NCBI RefSeq assembly: GCF_017948595.1
Contig: NZ_JAGFBV010000004.1
Location: 124,001 to 188,000 of the forward strand
Direction: 5' to 3'
DNA: 64,000 bases
Origin: Flavobacterium geliluteum
Lineage (GTDB): Bacteria > Bacteroidota > Bacteroidia > Flavobacteriales > Flavobacteriaceae
The notes under the pieces were generated by a model, which was not told where the DNA came from, did not search any database, and was given only the letters and a program-made list of their open reading frames with translations. Shown here piece after piece: positions 17,615 to 26,069 of this stretch. Within the stretch, counting starts at the first letter, position 1, and each line of letters begins with the position of its first letter. A program made the position numbers and the translations under genes.

Positions 17615-18067
17615 ATGCAGCAATTAAATTTTCCTTCTTATAGTTTCCGATTCAAAAATAGCGAAAATAAAGTGTCTATTTTTGATGAAATAAGGAAAAA
17701 ATTTATCATTCTCACCCCCGAAGAATGGGTTCGTCAGCATGTTGTTCATTTTTTAATGAATGAAAAAAAATATCCGAAATCACTCATAAACGTAGAAAAA
17801 GTATTAAAAGTCAACGGATTACGAAAACGCTATGATGTTGTCGTTTTTGATACTGACGGAACCATTCATATATTAGTAGAATGTAAAGCTCCGGAAGTTA
17901 AAATTTCGCAAGCTACTTTTGATCAAATTGCACGTTATAATATGACAATGCAGGCACGGTTTTTGAACGTCACCAACGGTCTCCAGCATTTTTTTTGTAA
18001 AATGGATTTTGAAAACGAAAAATATGATTTTTTACGAGATTTGCCGAATTATAAAGATAGAGAATAA
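17615..18067 (+). CDS. HsdR N-terminal-domain protein (PD-(D/E)XK nuclease fold)
   Basis: 150 aa matching the small stand-alone form of the type I restriction HsdR N-terminal domain. Nuclease-fold residues are in place: D74 (RYDVVVFD), E89 and K91 (LVECKAP), and Q104 (TFDQIARYN). No helicase or methylase genes are near, so it is not a restriction system. In flavobacteria this small gene is commonly found beside holA. The start is set at MQQLNF; 21 upstream in-frame codons overlap the divergent promoter region. Its true role is unknown. Confidence 0.85.
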   Translation: MQQLNFPSYSFRFKNSENKVSIFDEIRKKFIILTPEEWVRQHVVHFLMNEKKYPKSLINVEKVLKVNGLRKRYDVVVFDTDGTIHILVECKAPEVKISQATFDQIARYNMTMQARFLNVTNGLQHFFCKMDFENEKYDFLRDLPNYKDRE

Positions 18068-18085
18068 CCTAAATATAAGATACTT

Positions 18086-19105
18086 TTGGATAAAATAGCA
18101 GTTGTAATTTTAAACTGGAACGGAGCAAAATTGTTAGAAAAATTTTTGCCATCTGTTATTCAATATTCGGCAGAAGCCACCATTTATGTTGCAGATAATG
18201 CCTCTACAGATAATTCTATAGCTTTTGTACGAGAACATTTTCCAACCATTAAAATCATAAAAAACTCCGGAAATCATGGTTTTGCAAAAGGCTACAATGA
18301 AGCCTTAAAAAAAGTCAATGCCGAGATTTATGCGTTAGTCAATTCTGATGTAGAAGTAACAGCAAACTGGCTGCAACCTATTATAGCTACCTTTGATGCA
18401 GAGAAACAGACCTCTATTATTCAACCTAAAATTTTAGATTTTAAGAACAAAGAATACTTTGAATATGCAGGTGCAGCAGGCGGTTTTATTGATAAATTTG
18501 GTTTTCCTTATTGTCGTGGTCGTATTTTTGATACTTTAGAAAAAGACAATGGCCAGTATGATGATAATGCCGAGATTTTTTGGGCTTCTGGAGCTTGCTT
18601 TTTTATTCGAAGTGAAATTTATAACGAATTAAAAGGTTTTGACGAATCTTTTTTTGCTCATCAGGAAGAAATCGATTTATGCTGGCGCGCCATAAACGAC
18701 GGACACAGGATCAAATACAACTCTCAATCGGTAGTCTATCATGTGGGTGGAGCAACTTTGCAACAGGCAAATCCAAAAAAAACCTATCTGAACTTTAGAA
18801 ATTCGTTGCTGATGCTGGTTAAAAACCTTCCGAAAAAAGGATTATTTTTTATAATTTTTGCACGAATGATTCTGGATGGAATAGCAGCGGTCAGATTTTT
18901 AACACAAGGAAAATTCAAACATTCAGCAGCAGTTCTACATGCGCATTTTTCTTTTTACTGTGTATCATTGGTTTACCTTAGAAAGAGAAAAGATTTTCAA
19001 ATGAAGCAATACTATTCGGTAAGAAGTATCGTTTTCCTTTATTATATCAAAAATTTGACTCTTTTTAAAGAAATCTTTAACATTAATCAAAATTTTAAAA
19101 ACTAA
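18086..19105 (+). CDS. Glycosyltransferase family 2 (rhamnosyltransferase-like)
   Basis: 339 aa. A GT-A fold is shown by VVILNWNGAKLL at the start, DNASTDNS near residue 40, the metal-binding NSDVEV segment near residue 88, and FDESFFAHQEEIDLCWRA near 180-197. The C-terminus carries hydrophobic helices that may hold it at the membrane. The start codon is TTG at 18086: an in-frame stop lies 21 bases upstream and no ATG or GTG intervenes. It is 18 bases after the HsdR_N-like gene, so co-transcription is likely. The acceptor sugar is unknown. Confidence 0.9.
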   Translation: MDKIAVVILNWNGAKLLEKFLPSVIQYSAEATIYVADNASTDNSIAFVREHFPTIKIIKNSGNHGFAKGYNEALKKVNAEIYALVNSDVEVTANWLQPIIATFDAEKQTSIIQPKILDFKNKEYFEYAGAAGGFIDKFGFPYCRGRIFDTLEKDNGQYDDNAEIFWASGACFFIRSEIYNELKGFDESFFAHQEEIDLCWRAINDGHRIKYNSQSVVYHVGGATLQQANPKKTYLNFRNSLLMLVKNLPKKGLFFIIFARMILDGIAAVRFLTQGKFKHSAAVLHAHFSFYCVSLVYLRKRKDFQMKQYYSVRSIVFLYYIKNLTLFKEIFNINQNFKN

Positions 19106-19110
19106 ATTTG
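19103..19110 (+). promoter_or_regulatory. Predicted -7 box of the OmpA lipoprotein gene
   Basis: TAAATTTG matches TAnnTTTG and overlaps the stop codon of the glycosyltransferase gene. The leader would be about 22 bases. Confidence 0.45.
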
Positions 19111-19137
19111 TAATCAACATAATTAAATTTTACATAT

Positions 19138-19971
19138 ATGAGAAAAGTAGTAATTACACTATCCGTATTAATGGCATTAACGTCGTGTGTTTCTAAAAAG
19201 AAATATGCTGACTTAGAAGCTAAAAACAAAGAGACTCAAGATTTATTAAATTCTTGTACCGTAAAACTAAATACTTGTTTAGAAGAAAAAGCAGGATTAG
19301 CGGCTACCGCACAAAGTTATAAGGAGCACAATCAAGACTTGATCAGTACCTCAAAAGATTTGACAGTTTTGACTACAAAAGGTGCTGAAAACCTTGAAAA
19401 ATCTTTAGAAAGCTTAAAAGAAAAAGATTTAAAAATATCAAGACTTCAAGATGCTTTGACTAAAAAAGACAGTGTAACACTGGCTTTGGTTACCAGTTTG
19501 AAAAGCTCTGTTGGAATCTCTGATCCAGATATCGAAATTAACGTAGAAAAAGGAGTTGTTTTTATCTCTATCGCTGACAAATTATTGTTTAAAAGCGGAA
19601 GTTATGATGTAACTGATAAAGCAAAAAGTGTTCTGGCTAAGGTTGCAAAAGTAGTAAACGACAAACCTGATTTTGAATGTATGGTTGAAGGTCATACTGA
19701 CAATGTTCCTTACAGAAGCAACGGTGTTTTGCTTGACAACTGGGATTTATCTGTAAAACGTTCTACTTCTATCGTTCGCGTTCTTACCAATGATTTAGGA
19801 GTGAATCCGGCTAAATTAATTGCTGCTGGTAGAAGTTCTTACATTCCATTAGTAGAAAATGATACACCAGATAATAAAGCTCGCAATAGAAGAACTCGTA
19901 TTGTGGTTATGCCAAAAATCGATCAATTCTATGATATGATTGAAAAAGAAATGAAAAAGCAACAACAATAA
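19138..19971 (+). CDS. OmpA-family outer-membrane lipoprotein
   Basis: 277 aa. The signal peptide ends in the lipobox LTSC with C17 as the lipidated residue. Residues 20-120 are coiled coil, and 135-265 are the peptidoglycan-binding OmpA C-terminal domain with GHTDNVPY and DNKARNRRTRIVV motifs, which supply the diaminopimelate-contacting D and R residues. It probably tethers the outer membrane to the cell wall. It has its own -7 box and an intrinsic terminator at 20002-20029. Confidence 0.92.
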   Translation: MRKVVITLSVLMALTSCVSKKKYADLEAKNKETQDLLNSCTVKLNTCLEEKAGLAATAQSYKEHNQDLISTSKDLTVLTTKGAENLEKSLESLKEKDLKISRLQDALTKKDSVTLALVTSLKSSVGISDPDIEINVEKGVVFISIADKLLFKSGSYDVTDKAKSVLAKVAKVVNDKPDFECMVEGHTDNVPYRSNGVLLDNWDLSVKRSTSIVRVLTNDLGVNPAKLIAAGRSSYIPLVENDTPDNKARNRRTRIVVMPKIDQFYDMIEKEMKKQQQ

Positions 19972-20001
19972 TTCACGCTTTTAAAATCCTTTGTTATAAA
20001 C

Positions 20002-20029
20002 AAAAAGCAGGTCTTACGACCTGCTTTTT
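20002..20029 (+). terminator. Intrinsic terminator after the OmpA gene
   Basis: AAAAAGCAGGTC and GACCTGCTTTTT form a 12-bp stem with a TTAC loop, ending in a T run. Confidence 0.85.
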
Positions 20030-20163
20030 ATGTATTCTTCATTTTTTTAATAACCAATTAAACAGAAATCAGAAGTACATTTTTTTTAAATTAACTAACT
20101 AAATTTTAACTTTAATAAAGTTAGTTAAATAAATCTAAACTTTTACATAATTTAGGTTTATTT

Positions 20164-20784
20164 TTACAAAATTCCGATATCTCCTTTTCCTTCCCTTACA
20201 ATAACGGGCTCATGCTCTGATAAATCAATGATTGTAGAACCAATATTATCTCCGTAACCCCCGTCAATAATCATATCTACTAGATTTTGCCATTTTTCAA
20301 AAATCAATTCCGGATCTGTGGTATATTCTATTACATCATCTTCGTCCCGAATAGAAGTCGAAACAATAGGATTTCCTAACTGGCGCACAATTTCGAGCGC
20401 AATTGCATTATCGGGAACACGAATACCCACCGTGGTTTTCTTTTTAAATTCTTTTGGTAAATTATTATTTCCCGGCAAAATAAACGTATAAGGGCCCGGT
20501 AAAGCTCTTTTTAAAATCTTAAAAGTAGCGGTATCAATCTGACGCACATAATCTGATAAATTGCTCAAATCATGGCAGATAAACGAAAAGTTTGCTTTTT
20601 CTAATTTAACTCCTTTAATTTTTGCAATTCTTTCTAAAGCACGCGAATTGGTAATATCACAGCCCAATCCGTAAACAGTGTCTGTTGGATAAATAACTAA
20701 ACCTCCGTTTTGAAGCACTTTTACAACTTTTGCAATAGCCGCTTCACTGGGTTTGTCAGGATATATTTTTATAAATTCGGCCAT
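20164..20784 (-). CDS. tsaC: L-threonylcarbamoyladenylate synthase (YrdC/Sua5 family)
   Basis: Makes threonylcarbamoyl-AMP from threonine, bicarbonate and ATP, the first step of the t6A37 tRNA modification. 206 aa, a single YrdC domain without the Sua5 C-terminal domain. Motifs include the basic entrance and PTDTVYGLGCD near residues 33-43, LPGPYTFIL near 95 and STSIR near 142. Position in the tsaC/YciO group makes the exact subfamily uncertain. It is 84 bases downstream of the pcrA-like gene, across a spacer with a 16-bp inverted repeat. Confidence 0.85.
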   Translation of the reverse strand: MAEFIKIYPDKPSEAAIAKVVKVLQNGGLVIYPTDTVYGLGCDITNSRALERIAKIKGVKLEKANFSFICHDLSNLSDYVRQIDTATFKILKRALPGPYTFILPGNNNLPKEFKKKTTVGIRVPDNAIALEIVRQLGNPIVSTSIRDEDDVIEYTTDPELIFEKWQNLVDMIIDGGYGDNIGSTIIDLSEHEPVIVREGKGDIGIL

Positions 20785-20813
20785 TTTTTATTTTTAGTTT
20801 AAAGTTTAATTTT

Positions 20814-20855
20814 TTTCAGGTTTCAAGTTGATGTTCGGTAACTTGAAACCTGAAA
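20814..20855. repeat. 16-bp inverted repeat in the pcrA-tsaC spacer
   Basis: TTTCAGGTTTCAAGTT and AACTTGAAACCTGAAA pair perfectly around a 10-base loop, and a further cctgaaac unit follows. It could act as a terminator or processing hairpin; the word 'aacctgaaac' is iterated. Confidence 0.7.
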
Positions 20856-20868
20856 CCTGAAACATTTT

Positions 20869-23208
20869 TTAACCTATAACATCCAATTTCGCAAATCGAA
20901 GCAATAGTTTTTTAATTCCGCCAACTTCAAATTTTATTTCGGCCTTTTTATCGGCTCCAACTCCTTCCAAATTTATTACTTCGCCTTTTCCGAAACGTTC
21001 GTGCATCACCACATTTCCTATGGTTAATTTACTGTCAAATAAATTAGCGTTTGAGGAACTAGGCACATTTCCTGCAACAGGTTTTAACTTTCGAACGCTA
21101 AGATCAGACTTCGATTCGCTATCTGCACTATATTTTACTGGTGGAGTTCCTCCTACCGGTTTTGCCAGTCGCAACTTTGATTTGTCGATATCGCCAAAAA
21201 TATCACTGTCAATCATGGGTTTGTAACGATAATTACTTTCTGTAGGCGTTAAATATTCTAAATATTGCCCATCGATTTCTTCGATGAAGCGAGAAGGTTC
21301 GCTATCTGTAAGTTTTCCCCAACGATAGCGTGATTGTGCATACGTTAAATACGCTTGGTGCTCAGCGCGAGTCAAAGCTACGTAAAATAAACGACGTTCT
21401 TCTTCCAATTCGCTTCTGGTGCTCATACTCATGGCACTCGGAAACAAATCTTCTTCCATACCCACCACAAAAACATGAGGAAATTCTAGTCCTTTTGCAA
21501 GGTGAATGGTCATTAACGCCACACGATCTTCATCAGATGTATCTTTATCTAAATCTGTCGCAAGCGCTACATCTTCCATAAATTCTGATAATGCTCCTCT
21601 GGCACCGTCAATTTCTTTTTGCCCTTCAGTAAAATCTTTTATACCATTTAATAACTCCTCAATATTCTGAATTTTCGCCATTCCTTCTGGTGTGGCATCT
21701 TTTTTTAATTCCTGAACCAATCCTGTTTTTTTGGCCACATAATCGGTGATATAAAAAGCATCCTGATTTTGATCGATAACCTGAAAACTCTGAATCATGG
21801 TTACAAAATCATTCAACTTTTGCTTCGTTCCTGAATTCAGTTTTAAGTCAATTTTATCAATATTGACCATAACTTCCCAAATCGAACGTTTGTAATGATT
21901 GGCAGCAATTGTTAGTTTTTCAACAGTTGTATCTCCAATTCCACGTGCTGGATAATTGATCACACGAATCAAAGCTTCCTCATCTTTCGGATTGATGACC
22001 AAACGCAAATAACACAAAACATCCTTAATTTCTTTACGCTGATAAAAAGACAATCCGCCATAAATTCGGTACGGAATATCACGTTTTCTCAAAGCGTCCT
22101 CCATCGCACGAGATTGTGCATTGGTACGGTATAAAATAGCAAAAGAGCCATTGTGCAATTGATTTTGCATTTTTTGTTCGAAAATAGTACTGGCTACAAA
22201 ACGACCTTCTTCGGCATCGGTCAAACTGCGATGAATTTTTATTTTCGGACCAAAATCATTTGCCGTCCATACGATTTTATCAAGTTTGGTTTTATTATGA
22301 TCAATAATGGTATTGGCTGCTTCAACAATATTTCGTGTAGAGCGGTAATTTTGTTCTAATCGAAAGGTTTTCACCCCTTCATAATCCTTCTGAAAGTTTA
22401 GAATGTTATTGATATTGGCACCACGAAACGCATAAATACTTTGCGCATCATCACCTACGACACAAATATTCTGAAATTTGTCTGATAAAGCCCTCACAAT
22501 CAAATATTGAGAGTGATTGGTATCCTGGTACTCATCTACCAGAATATACCTGAAACGGTTTTGATATTTAGCCAAAACTTCTGGAAAACGAGTAAGTAAT
22601 TCGTTGGTTTTCAATAATAAATCATCAAAATCCATGGCTCCGGCTTTAAAACAGCGTTCTACATATTGCTGATAAATCTCGCCCAAACGTGGCTTTTTGG
22701 CCATCGCATCTGCCTCTTGCAATTCTGGATTATTAAAATAAGCTTTAACCGTAATCAAGCTATTTTTGTAACTCGAAATACGACCTAAAATCTGTTTGGG
22801 TTTATAAATATCACGATCGAGCTGCATTTCTTTTATAATGGAAGAAATAAGTCGCTGTGAATCCTGCGAATCATAAATGGTAAAATTAGAAGGATAACCC
22901 AAATGCTCTGATTCTGAACGCAGAATACGTGCAAAAATAGAGTGAAAAGTACCCATCCAAAGATTTTTTGCCTCGCTTGCTCCCACAATATCCGAAATCC
23001 TATGCTTCATTTCGCGGGCTGCTTTGTTGGTAAATGTAAGCGATAAAATGCTAAATGCATCTACGCCCTGACTCATCAAATAAGCAATTCTAATGGTTAA
23101 AACACGTGTTTTTCCCGAACCTGCACCCGCAATAATAATCATCGGCCCATCTTTTTGTAAAACGGGTTCGCGCTGTGCCTCGTTGAGCTGGTCAATATAT
23201 TTGTGCAT
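20869..23208 (-). CDS. pcrA: UvrD/PcrA-type superfamily 1 DNA helicase
   Basis: 779 aa from the ATG at 23206-23208; 40 upstream in-frame codons are spacer text and are left out. The SF1A motif set is complete: Q motif LNEAQREPV, Walker A AGAGSGKT, VDEYQDTN, GDDAQSIYAFRGA, LEQNYRST, TIHLAKGLEFPHVF and YVALTRAE. The C-terminal 60 residues (GNVVMHERFGKGEVINLEG) form the RNA-polymerase/PcrA Tudor-like domain. It acts in repair and replication restart. It heads a leftward pair with tsaC. Confidence 0.93.
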   Translation of the reverse strand: MHKYIDQLNEAQREPVLQKDGPMIIIAGAGSGKTRVLTIRIAYLMSQGVDAFSILSLTFTNKAAREMKHRISDIVGASEAKNLWMGTFHSIFARILRSESEHLGYPSNFTIYDSQDSQRLISSIIKEMQLDRDIYKPKQILGRISSYKNSLITVKAYFNNPELQEADAMAKKPRLGEIYQQYVERCFKAGAMDFDDLLLKTNELLTRFPEVLAKYQNRFRYILVDEYQDTNHSQYLIVRALSDKFQNICVVGDDAQSIYAFRGANINNILNFQKDYEGVKTFRLEQNYRSTRNIVEAANTIIDHNKTKLDKIVWTANDFGPKIKIHRSLTDAEEGRFVASTIFEQKMQNQLHNGSFAILYRTNAQSRAMEDALRKRDIPYRIYGGLSFYQRKEIKDVLCYLRLVINPKDEEALIRVINYPARGIGDTTVEKLTIAANHYKRSIWEVMVNIDKIDLKLNSGTKQKLNDFVTMIQSFQVIDQNQDAFYITDYVAKKTGLVQELKKDATPEGMAKIQNIEELLNGIKDFTEGQKEIDGARGALSEFMEDVALATDLDKDTSDEDRVALMTIHLAKGLEFPHVFVVGMEEDLFPSAMSMSTRSELEEERRLFYVALTRAEHQAYLTYAQSRYRWGKLTDSEPSRFIEEIDGQYLEYLTPTESNYRYKPMIDSDIFGDIDKSKLRLAKPVGGTPPVKYSADSESKSDLSVRKLKPVAGNVPSSSNANLFDSKLTIGNVVMHERFGKGEVINLEGVGADKKAEIKFEVGGIKKLLLRFAKLDVIG

Positions 23209-23328
23209 GAAATTTTTTCTGTTTATGCAAAAATAAGAATTTAAAAAGAAAGTTCCTAAGATACTAAGGCACTGAGATTCTAAGTTTTTATCCTGAAGTA
23301 TTAAACGCTCTAAATTGTTGACTTTCAT

Positions 23329-23625
23329 TTATTTTGAAGCCAAACAAAAGGCATTTTTTCAGGCAAAGTTCCCGCTTTCGGCTTTATCTCTCCGTTACAC
23401 TTCGAGGATACCGCCTCTATCTGGGCTAGAAAACAAACAAAAGGCTTCTTTTGAAAAAGTGGCTAAGATTCTAAGATTCATTAAAGAAAAAATTAGAGGC
23501 TAAAACCTAAATAAAAATCCGCTTTTATCTGCGTTTTCGCTTTAGCGAATAAGTATATTTCACATCAAATTCAACACAATCCTAAAAAAAACTTAGAATC
23601 TTATTACCTTAGTAACTTAGCATCT
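23329..23625. other. Intergenic region with a diverged family B repeat
   Basis: A degenerate relative of the 6031-6116 repeat lies at about 23367-23425 (gctttcggctttatct.. then ggataccgcctctatc). Words of the ctaagattctaag type appear on one side (23460-23482) and their reverse complements on the other (23590-23625). No coding frame is supported. Confidence 0.5.
23367..23425 (+). repeat. Structured intergenic repeat, family B, diverged copy 2
   Basis: Matches the 6031-6116 repeat in its gctttcggctttatct block and its cctctatc block, but the hairpin arms are shorter and degraded, giving a weaker fold. Confidence 0.45.
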
Positions 23626-24393
23626 TTATTTATAAAAAATATCATAAGCAAAACGAATCAATGTCCCGATTACCACCACCAAAAAGAAGATTCTGATAAA
23701 ACCGTTTCCTTTGTTTATCGCCAACTTAGCGCCTAGCCAGCCTCCAAAAGCATTACTTGCGGCCATGGGTATAGCAATGGCCCAAATAATTTTTCCTTTA
23801 GAGAGAAACAAACAAATCGAACCAAAATTGGTAGCCAAGTTGACCATTTTAGCATTCGCGGAAGCGTGTAAAAAGTCAAAACCCATTAAAGCGATAAAAG
23901 CGACTACTAAAAAACTTCCGGTTCCAGGGCCAATAAATCCGTCATAAAAACCAATAACGATACTGATAAGAACAGCATATAAAATTTGTGTTGCAGGCGA
24001 CATGTCTTTTGCTTCATGTTGTCCAAAATTTTTCTTAGCATACGTATAGACAAGTAAAAGTGATAATACGACTAATAAAAGCGGTTTCATAAAATCATTG
24101 CTCACATGAGTTAGTAAAGTAGAACCCAAAAAAGCAGATGGAACGGCCAAAAGCATCATAATTAACAATATTTTCCACTGGATAACGACTTTTTTTAAAT
24201 ATTGAAAGGCCGCAAAAGCGGTTCCGCTAAAAGCAGGTATCTTTAATGAACCAATTACGGTAGAAACGGGTAAATTTGGCAATAAAATCAGTCCCATTGG
24301 TGTCTGAATCAATCCTCCGCCACCCACAATCGCATCAATAAATCCTGCTGCAAAAGCAGCTAAACAAAGCAAAAATATGATATAGGTTTCCAT
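23626..24393 (-). CDS. Sulfite exporter TauE/SafE family membrane protein
   Basis: 255 aa with about eight hydrophobic helices. The first half carries AAGFIDAIVGGGGLIQTP and the second half GFYDGFIGPGTGSF, the paired repeats of the TauE/SafE (YfcA-like) anion transporter family. The substrate may be sulfite, sulfoacetate or another small organic anion and cannot be fixed from sequence. It has its own TACTTTTG box at 24430-24437 on the minus strand and is divergent from the gene at 24518. Confidence 0.9.
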   Translation of the reverse strand: METYIIFLLCLAAFAAGFIDAIVGGGGLIQTPMGLILLPNLPVSTVIGSLKIPAFSGTAFAAFQYLKKVVIQWKILLIMMLLAVPSAFLGSTLLTHVSNDFMKPLLLVVLSLLLVYTYAKKNFGQHEAKDMSPATQILYAVLISIVIGFYDGFIGPGTGSFLVVAFIALMGFDFLHASANAKMVNLATNFGSICLFLSKGKIIWAIAIPMAASNAFGGWLGAKLAINKGNGFIRIFFLVVVIGTLIRFAYDIFYK

Positions 24394-24429
24394 TTCTATT
24401 GGTTATCAGGAGGTTTTGAAAGTCGTGTA

Positions 24430-24437
24430 CAAAAGTA
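24430..24437 (-). promoter_or_regulatory. Predicted -7 box of the TauE/SafE gene
   Basis: TACTTTTG on the minus strand, 36 bases before the start codon. Confidence 0.4.
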
Positions 24438-24492
24438 GGTTTACAATTTGTTTATTACAATAAATTTAATGTGGATTTGTCGTCAAAAAGTA

Positions 24493-24500
24493 TATTTTTG
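24493..24500 (+). promoter_or_regulatory. Predicted -7 box of the 173-aa gene
   Basis: TATTTTTG on the plus strand, 17 bases before the ATG at 24518. Confidence 0.4.
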
Positions 24501-24517
24501 TTGAAAATATTTAGAAA

Positions 24518-25039
24518 ATGGATTTTACAAGAATTATAGAATTGGCCAGCTACACTTTACCCGCCATCGTCACCGGATTTGTAGCGTATAGTTTTTTTGA
24601 ATTACACATTAAAAACAACGATAAAAAACGTGCGTTTCTTTTAAACAAGCAATCGCATTCAGAATCATTACCCATACGTTTGCAGGCCTACGAGCGCATG
24701 ACACTGTATCTTGAGCGTATCAACCTAACTAAATTATTGATTAGAATCACGCCAATTTCTACTGAAAAACACGATTACGAAAACTTTGTAATTGACCAAA
24801 TAGAACAAGAATTTGAACACAATCTGACACAGCAAATCTATATGTCTGATGAATGCTGGACGATCATTACAACTGCTAAAAATTCGACAATACAGATCAT
24901 CCGCAAAGCTGCTATGAGTGATCGAGTTGACAGCGCAGACAAACTACGCGAAGTGATTTTGAATGATTTATTAGAAAAACAATCACCAAGCAATGCGGCT
25001 CTGGCGTATATTAAGAATGAGGTTTCTGATTTATGGTAG
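24518..25039 (+). CDS. Membrane-anchored protein of unknown function
   Basis: 173 aa. One hydrophobic helix lies near residues 10-28 (LPAIVTGFVAYSFF), and the rest is a mostly helical cytoplasmic domain with many charged residues. I do not recognise a characterised family; it reads like a conserved flavobacterial protein. It is a single gene, divergent from the TauE/SafE gene and convergent with the patatin gene. The 74-base gap to the latter is built of 'ctaaaatctaaaat' words. Confidence 0.75.
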   Translation: MDFTRIIELASYTLPAIVTGFVAYSFFELHIKNNDKKRAFLLNKQSHSESLPIRLQAYERMTLYLERINLTKLLIRITPISTEKHDYENFVIDQIEQEFEHNLTQQIYMSDECWTIITTAKNSTIQIIRKAAMSDRVDSADKLREVILNDLLEKQSPSNAALAYIKNEVSDLW

Positions 25040-25113
25040 CCGTGACTATATAAATTTTAGAATGTCGATTTTAGATTTAAAAACTACGTATCAATTTACT
25101 CTAAAATCTAAAA

Positions 25114-26016
25114 TTAAACTTTATTATCACTCATGATTTCAGATTTATTCTGAGCATATTCATACCCTTGATCCCACCATTTTTTCATTACTTCTTTGTT
25201 AAAAATTAATGCATTATTGGTTAGTTTTGTAGGTGTGTAATATAAATTTAATTTTACATTTTTGTTGTTTGCTATAAGTTTTCCTATAGCAATGTCGTGT
25301 TTTTCGACCTGATCTAGGGCAATTCGAAATAAATCAATCATGAGAGAAAACGGGTTTCTACCAATAACTGTTTTGTCCATATTGACCTCTGTTTCTAAGA
25401 TAATTACGTCTATTTCAGTGGCTCCGCGATTGATTGCTTCTCGAATAGGTACCAAACTAGAAAATCCTCCATCTCCGTATTCGAAGTTGTCTTTGGTTAC
25501 CAAACTCATAAAGGGAACATAATTGCTGGAGATCCAGGACCATTCGCAAAATTCTTCGTATGTACAATCTTTTATGGATTTGTATTCTGATTCGTTTTTG
25601 GTAAAATTCGTGACCGTAATTACGACATCTTTGTTTGTTTTTTTTAGCTTATTAAAATCAGATAAAGAAAAATTGTCTTTTATGTAATTTCGTAATCCTT
25701 TGCTTTCTCCAAAAGTTCGTTTTCCCTTAAAAAATTGTCGTAAAACGTTAAAGTGATTGATCGTTACAATATCAACTCCGTCTTTGTTTTTGACTACAAA
25801 CGGGCAGATATTAAAGATTTTACTCATGCTGACATTGGTGTACACCCAATGGATTTTGGTAATCTGGCCAAGCGCCAAATGCGGAATAAGTAAACTTCCT
25901 GTAGAGGTTCCCAAAAATAAGTCGTATTCGTGTTTTTTTTCTTCAATCAAATATTGTGCAACACCACCTGCGAACGCACCTTTGCTGCCACCACCAGAAA
26001 TAACCAATGCTCTCAT
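25114..26016 (-). CDS. Patatin-like phospholipase
   Basis: 300 aa serine acyl hydrolase. The oxyanion loop is GGGSKGAF (8-15), the nucleophile elbow GTSTGS holds S38, and the dyad aspartate D182 is in YGDGGFSS. There is no signal peptide, so it is probably cytoplasmic or delivered by another route. It is a single gene. A role in lipid turnover is likely; its substrate is unknown. Confidence 0.93.
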   Translation of the reverse strand: MRALVISGGGSKGAFAGGVAQYLIEEKKHEYDLFLGTSTGSLLIPHLALGQITKIHWVYTNVSMSKIFNICPFVVKNKDGVDIVTINHFNVLRQFFKGKRTFGESKGLRNYIKDNFSLSDFNKLKKTNKDVVITVTNFTKNESEYKSIKDCTYEEFCEWSWISSNYVPFMSLVTKDNFEYGDGGFSSLVPIREAINRGATEIDVIILETEVNMDKTVIGRNPFSLMIDLFRIALDQVEKHDIAIGKLIANNKNVKLNLYYTPTKLTNNALIFNKEVMKKWWDQGYEYAQNKSEIMSDNKV

Positions 26017-26069
26017 AAATGTATAGTAGGTTTTTATAGAAAATTAGAGATAGATTTTTTATTAATTTT

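Noticed and set aside
17615..18067. Type I restriction-modification locus
   Set aside because: Only the small HsdR N-terminal-like domain is present, with no HsdM, HsdS or motor domain, and the neighbours are housekeeping genes.
23315..23503. Short plus-strand frame upstream of the pcrA-like gene
   Set aside because: It runs through the family B repeat and spacer words; the translation has no protein-like character.
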